The notes under the pieces are model-generated. The model ran no database searches and was not told the origin of the DNA. It saw only the letters and a list, made by a program, of their open reading frames with translations. From the NCBI GenBank assembly GCA_947452295.1, contig CANGCK010000024.1, positions 1 through 47,163 on the forward strand: DNA of 47,163 nucleotides, read 5' to 3'. A program made the position numbers and the translations under genes. How positions within the stretch are numbered: the first letter of the stretch is position 1; the number at the start of each line of letters is the position of its first letter. Below are positions 8,102 to 17,122 of the stretch, in pieces. The DNA comes from Sphingobacteriia bacterium (GTDB lineage Bacteria; Bacteroidota; Bacteroidia; Chitinophagales; Chitinophagaceae).

Positions 8102-9493
8102 ATGTCTTTGGAAATAGAACACCCTAATTTATTTGAATCATTTGAAGCCTTAATTTCAAGGGAAAATCCTCTTGAAATTAGAGAATTCTTGAATGACCAA
8201 AACATAAGTGATGTAGCAGAACTTATTAATGAATATCCACAATTTGAAGCTCGAATAATTGCCAACATGTCGATACATAGGGCTGCAAGCGTTTTTAAAA
8301 TTTTGGATATTTCTCAACAAAAGGACATAGTCAAAGAACTTCCTTCTGCTAAAACAGCTGAATTGCTGAATGAGTTACCTGCTGATGATCGGACAGATTT
8401 CTTGGAAGAATTGCCAAAGGCAGCTATTAGAGATTTGATAAAATTATTGGATCCGGAAGAACGAAAAATTACCCTTTCATTATTAGGTTACCCGGAAGAT
8501 AGTGTAGGAAGATTAATGACACCCGATTATGTGTATGTATATGGGGAAGATACTATAGCTGAAGTATTTGATACATTAAGAAAACATGGTAGAAACAGTG
8601 AAACGATTGACGTGGTGTATGTGATAGATGAAACAGGATTATTAATTGATGATTTAAGGATTAGAGATATTATTTTAGCTGGTACAGAAAAAAAAGTATC
8701 GGAAATTATTGATGGACGAGTAGTATCATTGAATGTAAATGACGATCAGGAAAATGCGAGTCAGGTATTTAAGATGAATAATAGAGTTGCCTTACCTGTT
8801 GTTGATGAAAATAATATTTTATTAGGTATTGTAACGATTGATGATATGCTTTGGGTAGCCAATGAAGAGTTTAGTGAAGACATGCAAAAAATGGGCGGTA
8901 CAGAAGCTTTGGATGAACCATATCTTGATATGCCTTTGATGAAACTTTTTAGAAAAAGAATTGGTTGGTTGGTAGTATTGTTTCTAGGTGAAATGCTAAC
9001 CGCAACTGCAATGGGTTTTTTTGAAGATGAAATCGCCAAAGCAATTGTATTGGCATTGTTTGTTCCGTTAATCATTTCGAGCGGGGGAAATAGCGGATCT
9101 CAGGCCTCTACGCTGATTATACAGGCGATGGCAGTTGGAGAAATTACTGTAGAAGATTGGTGGCGAGTATTAAGAAGAGAACTTACTAGTGGATTATTAT
9201 TAGGAATGGTCTTAGGCTTAATTGGTTTTATTCGTGTTGCGGTATGGCATTCAATCATTCCCAATATATATGGTGCACATTGGCTTATGATTGCTTTTAC
9301 TGTAGGGTTCTCATTAATTGGTGTTATTTTATGGGGTACGCTAAGTGGGTCGATGCTACCATTATTATTAAAAAAATTAGGAGCAGATCCTGCAGTATCT
9401 TCTGCACCATTTGTGGCTACGATGGTAGACGTTACCGGACTAATTATTTATTTCAGTTTTGCCTATTTATTTTTACAAGGTTTGCTTTTGTAA
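8102..9493 (+). CDS. mgtE: Magnesium channel/transporter MgtE
   Basis: This 463-residue Mg2+ channel has the standard three-part plan. An N-terminal superhelical domain (about 1-130) has repeated L-P-A-D/ELP motifs (AELLNELPADDRTDFLEELP). A pair of CBS domains follows (about 135-260; begins GYPEDSVGRLMTPDYVYV). The membrane domain has five helices (about 285-463), including the conserved SSGGNSGSQAS pore segment. The acidic linker regions act as the cytosolic Mg2+ sensor in known members. The length matches the family. It converges on prfB, whose stop lies only 14 nt away. A second, unrelated Mg2+ system (corA) is at 28.5 kb. Confidence 0.96.
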   Translation: MSLEIEHPNLFESFEALISRENPLEIREFLNDQNISDVAELINEYPQFEARIIANMSIHRAASVFKILDISQQKDIVKELPSAKTAELLNELPADDRTDFLEELPKAAIRDLIKLLDPEERKITLSLLGYPEDSVGRLMTPDYVYVYGEDTIAEVFDTLRKHGRNSETIDVVYVIDETGLLIDDLRIRDIILAGTEKKVSEIIDGRVVSLNVNDDQENASQVFKMNNRVALPVVDENNILLGIVTIDDMLWVANEEFSEDMQKMGGTEALDEPYLDMPLMKLFRKRIGWLVVLFLGEMLTATAMGFFEDEIAKAIVLALFVPLIISSGGNSGSQASTLIIQAMAVGEITVEDWWRVLRRELTSGLLLGMVLGLIGFIRVAVWHSIIPNIYGAHWLMIAFTVGFSLIGVILWGTLSGSMLPLLLKKLGADPAVSSAPFVATMVDVTGLIIYFSFAYLFLQGLLL

Positions 9494-9507
9494 TTACCAA
9501 TTATTCA

Positions 9508-10603
9508 TTAATCATTATCTTCTTCTTTTTCGAGCATTAAATATGCTTTAATAAATCCATCGATTTCACCGTCCATTACAGGGCCAACATTTCCTACTTC
9601 AAAGTTAGTTCGATGATCTTTTATCATTTTATATGGATGAAATACATAACTACGGATTTGGCTTCCCCACTCTATTTTTTTCTTTCCAGCATTGGTAGCA
9701 TTTAATGCTTCTTGGCGTTTTCTAAGTTCCTCTTCATACAATCTACTCTTCAACATTTTCATCGCCAATTCTCTATTTTCTCCTTGGGTGCGAGCTTGTT
9801 GACATTCTACAATAATGCCACTTGGGATATGCTTTAATCGAACAGCGGTTTCAACTTTATTTACATTTTGGCCACCGCTTCCACCGCTTCTATAGAAAGC
9901 CCATTCTAAATCGCTGGTGTTTACATTAATTTCTATACTGTCATCTATAAGAGGGTATACAAAAACGGAGGCAAATGAAGTATGACGGCGAGCATTGCTA
10001 TCGAAGGGAGAAATTCTTACTAAACGGTGCACGCCACTTTCTGCCTTTAAAAAGCCGTAGGCAAAATCCCCTTCAAACTGTAGGGTAACGCTTTTGATAC
10101 CTGCACCATCCCCTTCTTGAAAGTCTAATTCGGTAACCTTCCAACCTTGCTTTTCCCCGTACATTCTGTACATGCGGTACAACATTTCTGCCCAGTCCTG
10201 GCTTTCGGTTCCGCCAGCACCCGGATTAATTTGTAAAACGGCGGGTAGTTCATCTTCTGGTTTATTCAGGGTACTTTTAAACTCGGCTTCTTCAATTTGT
10301 TTAAGAGCAATTTCGTAAGCCTGCTTGGTTTCAGATTCAGTGGCATCATCCGACTTCCAGAATTCGAATAATAAGGCAAAATCTTCCACAGCATTATTAA
10401 CTTGCTTGAAAAGTTTTAGCCAATATTCGTTTACTTTAATTTCTTTCATTACCGAAGTAGCGCGGGCATTATCATCCCAAAATCCCGGAGAGAGAGAGAG
10501 TTGCCGATCGGTTTCTACTTTATATGTTCTGTTCTCCACGTCAAAGAAACCTCCTCAGCACCAAAACACGGTCCCTTATAACTTTAATTTGCTCTTGTGT
10601 CAT
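9508..10603 (-). CDS. prfB: Peptide chain release factor 2, with programmed +1 frameshift
   Basis: RF2 recognises UGA and UAA stop codons and triggers peptide release. The gene begins at the ATG at 10603, reads 20 codons, and meets an in-frame TGA at 10543-10541. Shifting +1 after CTT (10546-10544) skips one T and continues as GAC-GTG-GAG into the 343-codon main frame, giving about 364 residues, the normal RF2 length. The shift signal has the same layout as E. coli: AGGAGG (10555-10550), 3 nt, then CTT-TGA-C. The UGA-recognition motif SPF ([14 protein letters not shown]) and the catalytic GGQ ([11 protein letters not shown]) are intact. Low RF2 makes ribosomes pause at UGA and shift, so the protein controls its own level. 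This is not a broken gene. Confidence 0.95.
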
Positions 10604-10644
10604 AAATGCGAATGTACTAATAAGAAATAAAAAGAATAAAAAAA

Positions 10645-10995
10645 CTACAAACCTCGTAAGCCGGATTCTGTTTCAACTCCATCATTTATCTGGCCGGCAC
10701 ATTACTGAACCGATCTTGCTGCCTACCCTGGATCTCGAGCGAGCAGCCCTCAAACGACCCTATACATGGCATTACAGTACCCAAGGTTTACCCACTACCA
10801 ATGTTACCATTTGTAGTCGTGAGCTCTTACCTCACGTTTTCACCTTTTTCTCACCTAAATGAGATAGTTATTTTCTGTGGCACTTTCTCTTTCTTACCTA
10901 AATAAGAAGCCGGCGCTTAACCGGTAGGTTGCTCTATACTGTCCGGACTTTCCTCACCATACTTTTCAGTATAGTGCGATGGATCGGGCTTGTAG
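10645..10995 (-). ncRNA. rnpB: RNase P RNA (catalytic subunit)
   Basis: The minus strand carries the universal 5' core GAGGAAAGTCCGGAC near 10954-10940 and the 3' core ACAGAATCCGGCTTAC near 10673-10658, which together form the P4 region. The termini pair as helix P1: CTACAAGCC (10995-10987) with GGTTTGTAG (10653-10645), one G.U pair. The result is about 351 nt, right for a bacterial type A RNA. It cleaves 5' leaders from pre-tRNAs with the RnpA protein, which is not in this window. A TATCTTTA box at 11007-11000 predicts a start at about 10995, agreeing with the P1 end. A T-run follows P1 at the 3' side. Confidence 0.95.
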
Positions 10996-10999
10996 CATG

Positions 11000-11007
11000 T
11001 AAAGATA
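11000..11007 (-). promoter_or_regulatory. Minus-7 box of rnpB
   Basis: TATCTTTA (minus strand) differs from TAnnTTTG only at the last base. It lies 5 nt before the first base of helix P1, the spacing expected for a start site at 10995. No clear TTTG -33 element is visible. The box sits just past the stop codon of the DUF2027-Smr gene. Confidence 0.5.
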
Positions 11008-11025
11008 CGAAACAGTTTGGACACT

Positions 11026-12054
11026 TTATTTGTATTCGAAATACACAATGGTTGCGCCATAACCAAAACGAGCATCATACTGATTAATAAAGTACTTGAC
11101 TTCTTTTCTAGTTTTGAGGTAATCATGAATTTCTTCTCGCAATTTACCTGTTCCAACACCATGAATAACAATTAATTCGTATTGATGATGTGAAACTGTG
11201 ATATCTATCCACTTTTCTAATTCATTTAATTGTAGGGTAAGCATTTCGAAGTTACTCATTGAAGTATGATTATCTGCTAACTTTTCGATATGCAAATCAA
11301 TTACTGAACGAGCAGGAGGTAAATGTTCTCTGGCTCTTCCAGCATCATACACTTTAAACCCCTTCGCCACTAAGCTGTCTAATGGAAAAAAATCTATTTC
11401 TTTATCGGGATATTTTTCATAAAGCAAATAAGAAAAAGTTGGATCATTATTTTCTTTTAAGGATTCCACTTTTTGAAAAACTTGTTTTGGTTTTAATTTC
11501 AAAGAAGTTTCAAAATAGTTTGCTTTATTTTTTTGCGGTTGTTTAAGACTAAATTCAACAAAAAAAGATGGGCTGTCATTAACAGATGCAAAAGCTATAT
11601 CATGCAGATAAAAATCATGAAAAGGCTGAATTTCATTCAGCAATTCGAAATTAGACACCCCATTAAATTGCTGTTTATAAATAAATTTAAGTGGTTGATC
11701 GGTATTATTGACAAGATGTATCTTCAATATATCTACTACTTCATCATTAAAATCATCTAACTCGAACTTTGGAATAAAACTTAACCAAACACCTGTAGCA
11801 ACTTTTATTGTATTGGGTTGAGGTTTTTCTTTTGGAATTTGATCTATAAATGTTTTAGGTACTAACTTTTTAGAAGGTATTAATTTTTTTTCAGTAAATC
11901 TTTTGAAATAAGGAAAATCGATTTGATCCATATATGCGGGAAATTTCACTCCGCGTATTTCAATCATCACCATTTTGTCGTTAATGATTTCAACGACTTT
12001 TCCTTCTTCATTGCTATGTAATACTAATATATCATCACCTATCTGGTACTTCAT
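11026..12054 (-). CDS. DUF2027/Smr domain protein (MutS2-like C-terminal domain)
   Basis: This 342-residue cytosolic protein starts with a small beta-barrel-like DUF2027 segment (MKYQIGDDILVLHSNEEGKVVEI). A middle domain of mixed sheet follows (about 85-235). It ends in an Smr domain (about 255-342) with the LDLH-like VIDLHIEKL and the HGVGTGKLREEIHDYL loop that binds nucleic acid in known Smr proteins. Smr domains can act as nucleases or ribosome-collision sensors, but this combination is specific to Bacteroidota and its role is unproven. The start codon overlaps the stop of the permease gene by one base (TAATG), implying coupled translation. Confidence 0.88.
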   Translation of the reverse strand: MKYQIGDDILVLHSNEEGKVVEIINDKMVMIEIRGVKFPAYMDQIDFPYFKRFTEKKLIPSKKLVPKTFIDQIPKEKPQPNTIKVATGVWLSFIPKFELDDFNDEVVDILKIHLVNNTDQPLKFIYKQQFNGVSNFELLNEIQPFHDFYLHDIAFASVNDSPSFFVEFSLKQPQKNKANYFETSLKLKPKQVFQKVESLKENNDPTFSYLLYEKYPDKEIDFFPLDSLVAKGFKVYDAGRAREHLPPARSVIDLHIEKLADNHTSMSNFEMLTLQLNELEKWIDITVSHHQYELIVIHGVGTGKLREEIHDYLKTRKEVKYFINQYDARFGYGATIVYFEYK

Positions 12055-13751
12055 TATTCTGCTAGTTTACTCTTCCATCTACCGTATATAAAATAAATAA
12101 CCAATCCAATTCCCATCCAAGCAAAAAACCATACCCAGCTAATTGCCGGTATTTCAATCATTAAATATAAGCAACACAAAGCTCCAGCTACTGGAATAAA
12201 AGAGTAGGATTTAAGATAACTTAGCGTAGCGGTTATAAAGGAAATAATAATAAAAACAAGGAATAACATTTCTTGATAACTTTCTGATTGAATATTTCCT
12301 ACTGCAGCTATTATTCTGTTTTTAAATAAATAAATAATAATTGATACAATAATTGGAATTAAATATTTGCCATTAATGAACGGCATTTTAAAGCCAGCAA
12401 CATTATCATTGGGATTAATTTTTGGAAGAACCAGCACCCCAAAACACACTAATACAAATGCGAATAGTGTACCAATACTAGTTAGGTCGGTCATAGTACC
12501 ACTACCAACAAATAAAGAAGGTATGCCAACCATTAAACCAGTAACAATAGTAGCAAAAGAAGGCGTTTGAAATTTAGGATGCACTTTAGCAAAACGCTTG
12601 GGTAATAAGCCATCGCGACTCATACTCATCCATATACGAGGCTGTCCAAGTTGAAATACCAACAATACACTGGTAGTAGCTACAACAGCACTTATAGAAA
12701 CAATATATCCCACTTTCTTTAGGTGTAGTTTATCGAATACATACGCCAAGGGATCATCTACTTTAAGTTCACTAAAATTAACCATCCCGGTTAAAATTAA
12801 AGCAACCAAAATGTATAATACAGTACAAATAATCAATGAATAGATCATCCCACGAGGCAAATCTCTTTGCGGATTTTTACATTCCTCCGCAGTTGTTGAA
12901 ATTGCATCAAAACCTATATAGGCATAAAATACAGCGGACACACCTGCCAAAACCCCACCGAAACCATTTGGTAAAAATGGATCCCAATTATTGGTATCTA
13001 CATAAAAGAATCCGATTATAATTACAAATATGATAACAGCAATTTTAAAAATCACCATTGCATTGGTACTCTTTTTACTTTCTTTAATACCCACATAAGC
13101 CAATGCGGTAATTAGCAATACAATAATAAAAGCAGGAATATTTAAAATTACCTTCCACCCAGCTATAATAGGGGCATTTGTAATTGCATCATATCCCATT
13201 TTAGCATGTTTAGTAAGGGAGTCTATTGAATTACCAGCTGCGAGTTCTTTAAGTGCCTCTTCATAGCCTAGTTGTGCATTAGAAGCATTAGTAGCCAACC
13301 AGCCTGGCAAACTAATGTGAAATCCTTCTAATAAATTATTAAAATATCCGCTCCAACTAATGGCAACCACAATATTACCTATTGCGTATTCTAAAATCAA
13401 AGCCCATCCAATAATCCAAGCTACTATCTCCCCAAAAGAAACATAGGCGTAGGTGTAAGCGCTACCTGAAATTGGTATTCTACTTGCAAATTCGGCATAA
13501 CATAAAGCGCTAAACCCGCAAGTAATGGCTGTGATGATGAATAAAAATGCAATACCGGGTCCACCATTATAAGCAGCAGTACCGATAGTAGAAAAAATAC
13601 CTGCACCAATTACTGCAGCTATTCCCATAAAAGTAAGATCGCGAACGCCTAATACTTTATTGAGACCAGCTCCATGACCATCTGAATGCCCGGCTTTTAG
13701 ATCAGCCATGATTTTGTTTAATGATTTCTTTCTAAAAAGAGAAGATAACAT
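12054..13751 (-). CDS. APC superfamily amino acid permease (cationic amino acid transporter-like)
   Basis: This 565-residue integral membrane protein has 12 or more hydrophobic segments. Helix 1 contains the APC unwound substrate motif GIAAVIGAGIFSTIGTAA, and GFDAISTTAEECKNPQRDLPRG is the conserved loop after helix 6. The large extracytosolic loop between helices 3 and 4 (about 140-200) and the overall length match the YfnA/CAT branch found in Bacteroidota. It should import amino acids by proton or solute coupling; the substrate is not readable. It is followed by the DUF2027-Smr gene with a one-base overlap. Confidence 0.92.
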   Translation of the reverse strand: MLSSLFRKKSLNKIMADLKAGHSDGHGAGLNKVLGVRDLTFMGIAAVIGAGIFSTIGTAAYNGGPGIAFLFIITAITCGFSALCYAEFASRIPISGSAYTYAYVSFGEIVAWIIGWALILEYAIGNIVVAISWSGYFNNLLEGFHISLPGWLATNASNAQLGYEEALKELAAGNSIDSLTKHAKMGYDAITNAPIIAGWKVILNIPAFIIVLLITALAYVGIKESKKSTNAMVIFKIAVIIFVIIIGFFYVDTNNWDPFLPNGFGGVLAGVSAVFYAYIGFDAISTTAEECKNPQRDLPRGMIYSLIICTVLYILVALILTGMVNFSELKVDDPLAYVFDKLHLKKVGYIVSISAVVATTSVLLVFQLGQPRIWMSMSRDGLLPKRFAKVHPKFQTPSFATIVTGLMVGIPSLFVGSGTMTDLTSIGTLFAFVLVCFGVLVLPKINPNDNVAGFKMPFINGKYLIPIIVSIIIYLFKNRIIAAVGNIQSESYQEMLFLVFIIISFITATLSYLKSYSFIPVAGALCCLYLMIEIPAISWVWFFAWMGIGLVIYFIYGRWKSKLAE

Positions 13752-13855
13752 GCACTATATAGTTTAAGCTGAAAGATAAGGAAGTTTTATAATTTAATTG
13801 CTTCTTAAAAAACGAATTTATAAGGTAATATAATTCATCATACAGAATATGGCAC

Positions 13856-14821
13856 CTATACTTCGCGTTGAATTAAATAATCTGCTAATTCTTTGAGCGG
13901 AGCTTTACGAGATGCAACTACAGCTATTGACTCTAAGTGCTCAAGGGCTGTTTGCAAGTATTGTTCTTTAAGTGTGTTAGCCCATTCATTTACTTTACAG
14001 GATGTATATATTTCTAGCACTTGTTCAATTTTGTTAGCGGGGTTTTCTGCCATCAATTTTTCTAATTGAAGTTTTTGGCTGGGGCTGGCAACTTCTAATG
14101 CATGCAGTAAAAGAAATGTTTTTTTATTCTGCTTAATATCTCCACCTACTTCTTTGCCAAACTTTTTTGGATCACCAAATGCATCTAAATAGTCGTCTTG
14201 TATTTGAAAAGCAATACCTAAATTCTTACCAAATTCGTACAAATGATTGCAATTCCCTTCACCCGCCCCTCCAAGTACAGCACCCATTTCGAGGCTTGCA
14301 GCTAATAAAACGGATGTTTTAAGGGTAATCATTTTGATGTACTCATTGAGGGAAACATTTTGTTGTTTTTCAAAATCCATATCTAATTGCTGCCCTTCGC
14401 ATACTTCTTTAGCAGTTTTATTAAAAAGCTGTAAAATTTTATGAATATGATTCCCTCCCACTTTATGAATGTATTCGTAAGATTTTATAAGCATAACGTC
14501 TCCAGCTAGAAGAGCGGTGCTAGGATTGTACTTTACATGCACAGTTTCTAACCCTCGACGCAATGAGGCATCATCCATAATATCATCGTGTATTAAGGTA
14601 AAATTGTGAAACAGCTCAATTGCAATAGCAACATCATAAGCTTCAGGTTGAATTGAATCGAACAGTTCATTTCCCATTAAACATAAAATGGGACGAATGC
14701 GCTTTCCACCGATAGATAAAAAGTAATCGCATGGTTCATAAAGAGAACCAGGTACTTTCGGGAAATGTTGACTTGCGAATTTATTGGCAAAATCTGCTAC
14801 TAATTCTTTAAATGAATACAT
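13856..14821 (-). CDS. Polyprenyl (geranylgeranyl/farnesyl-type) diphosphate synthase
   Basis: This 321-residue trans-prenyltransferase condenses isopentenyl diphosphate with an allylic diphosphate. It has GGKRIRP (about 38-44), which binds IPP, and the first aspartate-rich motif DDIMDD (about 79-84) followed by RRG. The second motif is FQIQDDYLD, followed by GKEVGGDIKQNKKTFL. The product length cannot be set reliably; in this phylum such enzymes make C15-C20 chains for quinones and carotenoids or cell-wall lipid. A consensus promoter box at 14833-14826 puts the start site at the ATG itself, so the mRNA is probably leaderless. Confidence 0.92.
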   Translation of the reverse strand: MYSFKELVADFANKFASQHFPKVPGSLYEPCDYFLSIGGKRIRPILCLMGNELFDSIQPEAYDVAIAIELFHNFTLIHDDIMDDASLRRGLETVHVKYNPSTALLAGDVMLIKSYEYIHKVGGNHIHKILQLFNKTAKEVCEGQQLDMDFEKQQNVSLNEYIKMITLKTSVLLAASLEMGAVLGGAGEGNCNHLYEFGKNLGIAFQIQDDYLDAFGDPKKFGKEVGGDIKQNKKTFLLLHALEVASPSQKLQLEKLMAENPANKIEQVLEIYTSCKVNEWANTLKEQYLQTALEHLESIAVVASRKAPLKELADYLIQREV

Positions 14822-14825
14822 ATTA

Positions 14826-14833
14826 CAAACCTA
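14826..14833 (-). promoter_or_regulatory. Minus-7 box of the polyprenyl synthase gene
   Basis: TAGGTTTG on the minus strand fits TAnnTTTG exactly. With the usual 5-nt gap to the start site, transcription begins at 14821, the A of the start codon. A -33 TTTG is not obvious. Confidence 0.5.
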
Positions 14834-14891
14834 CTTTAAAATTATTTTTTTGAACAGCTAATCATTAACAAATGTTTTAAAAAGGGACAAT

Positions 14892-14899
14892 TATTTTTG
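14892..14899 (+). promoter_or_regulatory. Minus-7 box of the 161-residue beta-barrel-like gene
   Basis: TATTTTTG fits the TAnnTTTG consensus and lies 35 nt before the ATG at 14934, giving a short leader of about 30 nt. The region is AT-rich, so a chance match is possible. Confidence 0.45.
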
Positions 14900-14933
14900 G
14901 CATGATTTTTAAGCTATAAAAGAAAATAAAAAT

Positions 14934-15419
14934 ATGAAGTTTTTAAATCATTTACTGGTGCTAATATTAACAATGTTTACGTTGACAGTTTTGGCACAAA
15001 CAGACACAAAAACACCTTATTCAACTGCATTGGGTATCAAGTTATACCCATCAGCAATAAGTGTAAAACATTTTACGAAAAACAATACTGCAATGGAAGG
15101 GCTAGGGTATATTTCATCTGACGGGTTTCGTTTAACTGGTTTATATGAATTGCATTATCCATTAGGCCCTATAGATCGATTTCAGTGGTATGTTGGTGGA
15201 GGAGCACATTTGGGTATGTGGAGTGATTCTTGGAAAAGAAATAACCCTGATAGAGCTGCTGGCATAGCAATTGGGGTTGATGGTGTTTTGGGATTAGATT
15301 ATACGATTAAAGGAGCTCCATTAAATGTGAGTTTCGACTGGCAGCCATCATTTAATTTGATAGGATACAATTATTTTGAAGGTGGATGGGGTGGTTTAGC
15401 AATACGCTATACGTTTTAA
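14934..15419 (+). CDS. Small secreted outer-membrane beta-barrel-like protein, function unknown
   Basis: I do not recognise a named family. The 161-residue product has a clear signal peptide (MKFLNHLLVLILTMFTLTVLAQ). The mature part alternates hydrophobic and polar residues, is rich in G/Y/W, and ends in an aromatic residue (GGLAIRYTF), the usual last strand of an outer-membrane beta-barrel. The repeated 'GGGAHLGMW' and 'GVDGVLGLDYTIKGAPLNVSFDWQPS' segments resemble small eight-stranded barrels annotated only as hypothetical in Bacteroidota. It is a single gene between divergent ispA-like and convergent ftsY neighbours; only 3 nt separate its stop from the ftsY stop. Confidence 0.75.
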   Translation: MKFLNHLLVLILTMFTLTVLAQTDTKTPYSTALGIKLYPSAISVKHFTKNNTAMEGLGYISSDGFRLTGLYELHYPLGPIDRFQWYVGGGAHLGMWSDSWKRNNPDRAAGIAIGVDGVLGLDYTIKGAPLNVSFDWQPSFNLIGYNYFEGGWGGLAIRYTF

Positions 15420-15422
15420 CGA

Positions 15423-16385
15423 TTACTTATTCAAGCTAAATAAACTATCTACAAAAGCTTCTTTGTTAAAAATTTGAAGATCTTCTACTTTTTCACCTAC
15501 TCCGATGTATTTAACGGGGATATTGAATTGATTAGAAATTGCCAAAACCACACCACCTTTAGCGGTACCATCTAGTTTAGTAATTGCCAAAGCGGTCACT
15601 TCGGTAGTTGCTGTAAATTGTTTGGCTTGCTCTACAGCATTTTGGCCAGTTGAACCATCTAGCACCAACAAAACTTCATGGGGGGCATTTGGGATAACTT
15701 TTTGTATAACACGCTTAATTTTATTTAGCTCATCCATTAAATGTGCTTTATTGTGTAATCTTCCAGCAGTATCAATTATTACGACATCGGCATTTTTTGC
15801 CACAGCACTAGATACAGTATCAAAAGCAACGGCGCTAGGATCGGATCCCATTGCTTGTTTAACAATTTGTACGCCTACTCTATCGCTCCATATGGTTAAT
15901 TGATCAACTGCGGCGGCTCGAAAAGTATCGGCAGCACCTAATATAACTTGATGACCTGCAGATTTAAAGCGAGCAGCTAATTTACCAATTGTGGTTGTTT
16001 TACCCACTCCATTCACTCCCACCACTAAAATCACATACGGTTTCTTCGCATCAGGGAGATTAAATCCATTAAAAGACTCATCGGGAGCATCAACTAATAC
16101 TGCAGCAATTTCTTTTTGAAGAAGTGTATTTAATTCATCAAGATTTGAATACTTGTACTCTTTCGCATTTTTTTCAATTCGATTAATTATTTGTAAAGTT
16201 GTTTCAACCCCAACATCTGCACTAATTAGCGCTTCTTCTAGGTTGTCTAATACATCAGCATCAATGCGGGTTTTACCAGCAATGGCTTTAGTAATTTTAG
16301 ACAAGAAGCTTTCCTTAGTTTTTTGCAAACCTTGGTTAAGGCTTTCTTTTTCTTTATTTCCAAATAGTTTATCAAAAAAACTCAT
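15423..16385 (-). CDS. ftsY: Signal recognition particle receptor FtsY
   Basis: This 320-residue SRP GTPase docks ribosome-SRP complexes at the inner membrane. It has a short acidic/basic N-terminal part and an N domain of four helices (about 20-100). The NG GTPase domain follows, with P-loop GVNGVGKTT (123-131), the DTFRAAA segment, DTAGRLHNK (G3) and TKLDGTAKGG (G4/closing loop). The membrane-binding A domain is very short, as in other Bacteroidota. It follows the rpmB-rpmG-DUF4295 genes on the same strand. A terminator hairpin (16409-16442) separates it from them, so it may have read-through or its own promoter. Confidence 0.96.
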   Translation of the reverse strand: MSFFDKLFGNKEKESLNQGLQKTKESFLSKITKAIAGKTRIDADVLDNLEEALISADVGVETTLQIINRIEKNAKEYKYSNLDELNTLLQKEIAAVLVDAPDESFNGFNLPDAKKPYVILVVGVNGVGKTTTIGKLAARFKSAGHQVILGAADTFRAAAVDQLTIWSDRVGVQIVKQAMGSDPSAVAFDTVSSAVAKNADVVIIDTAGRLHNKAHLMDELNKIKRVIQKVIPNAPHEVLLVLDGSTGQNAVEQAKQFTATTEVTALAITKLDGTAKGGVVLAISNQFNIPVKYIGVGEKVEDLQIFNKEAFVDSLFSLNK

Positions 16386-16408
16386 GCAATTGCTAATATT
16401 TAATCAAT

Positions 16409-16442
16409 AAAAAAAAGCCTCCAAAGGTTAGTAAGGAAGCTT
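16409..16442 (-). terminator. Rho-independent terminator after the DUF4295 gene
   Basis: On the minus strand, AAGCTTCC (16442-16435) pairs with GGAGGCTT (16422-16415) with one T.G pair, followed by eight T residues (16416-16409). It ends the rpmB-rpmG-DUF4295 transcript 24 nt before ftsY begins. Confidence 0.75.
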
Positions 16443-16464
16443 TAGCATTATTTTATACAAAACA

Positions 16465-16638
16465 TTATTTCTCAGACAAGAAGTCTGTTACTTTGTCTTT
16501 GTGTACAATGGTTTCTTTGAAAGTGTAAGCTCCTGTTTTAGGGCTACGCATTGCTTTAATAACTTTAGTCCAGTTTTTAGCTTCTGCTGCAGCTTTAAGG
16601 TCTTTTACTTTCGCGTTTTTAGATGCTACTTTAGCCAT
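16465..16638 (-). CDS. DUF4295 family small basic protein
   Basis: The 57-residue product begins MAKVASKNAKVKDLKAAAEA and ends VTDFLSEK. It is lysine-rich, has no membrane segment, and contains the KAMRSPKTGAYTFKE segment typical of DUF4295. This family occurs in Bacteroidota directly after rpmG, as here, with only 2 nt between rpmG and this ATG. That strict linkage to L28 and L33 suggests a ribosome-associated protein; this is inference from context. A terminator follows 23 nt after the stop. Confidence 0.9.
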   Translation of the reverse strand: MAKVASKNAKVKDLKAAAEAKNWTKVIKAMRSPKTGAYTFKETIVHKDKVTDFLSEK

Positions 16639-16640
16639 GA

Positions 16641-16823
16641 TTATTTAATTTCTTTATGAACGGTTACTTTTTTCAAAATTGGGTTGAATTTTTTCAACTC
16701 TATACGCTCTGGCGTATTTTTCTTGTTTTTGGTAGTAATATAACGACTAGTACCGGCCATACCGCTAGTTTTGTGTTCTGTACACTCTAATATTACTTGT
16801 ACCCTGTTACCTTTCTTTGCCAT
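16641..16823 (-). CDS. rpmG: 50S ribosomal protein L33
   Basis: This 60-residue ribosomal protein has the L33 pattern [16 protein letters not shown] ... [21 protein letters not shown]. It has a single cysteine, so it is the zinc-independent (C-minus) form. It sits between rpmB (28 nt upstream) and the DUF4295 gene (2 nt downstream) in one operon. Confidence 0.96.
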   Translation of the reverse strand: MAKKGNRVQVILECTEHKTSGMAGTSRYITTKNKKNTPERIELKKFNPILKKVTVHKEIK

Positions 16824-16851
16824 TTTATTAGGTAGTTTTCTTGTGTTTTAA

Positions 16852-17088
16852 TTAGATCTTAACTCCTTCAGCTCTCAATTGTTTGATTACTGTGCTCAGA
16901 CCATTTTTATTAATTGTTCTGAGAGCATCTGTTGATACTTTCAAAGTTACCCAACGATCTTCTTCAGCAAAAAAGAAACGCTTCTTCTGTAAATTGGGTA
17001 AAAAACGACGCTTAGTCTTAATGTTTGAGTGAGAAACACTGTTACCTACGATTGGTTTTTTACCTGTTACCTGACATACTCTTGCCAT
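16852..17088 (-). CDS. rpmB: 50S ribosomal protein L28
   Basis: This 78-residue ribosomal protein has [34 protein letters not shown], the standard L28 N-terminus, and ends in a short helix ([13 protein letters not shown]). It is the first gene of the rpmB-rpmG-DUF4295 operon. A consensus promoter at 17123-17152 gives a leader of about 30 nt that contains a small TCCGA-A6-TCGGA hairpin (about 17105-17120). Confidence 0.96.
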   Translation of the reverse strand: MARVCQVTGKKPIVGNSVSHSNIKTKRRFLPNLQKKRFFFAEEDRWVTLKVSTDALRTINKNGLSTVIKQLRAEGVKI

Positions 17089-17122
17089 GACTAAATAATT
17101 TTTTCCGATTTTTTTCGGACGG

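Noticed and set aside
10541..10543. In-frame TGA in prfB as a sign of a broken gene.
   Set aside because: It is the programmed frameshift site, with the SD-like element and CTT-TGA-C signal intact.
10524..10862. Plus-strand open frame of about 110 codons.
   Set aside because: It lies across the prfB start and the RNase P RNA, whose conserved cores explain the sequence.
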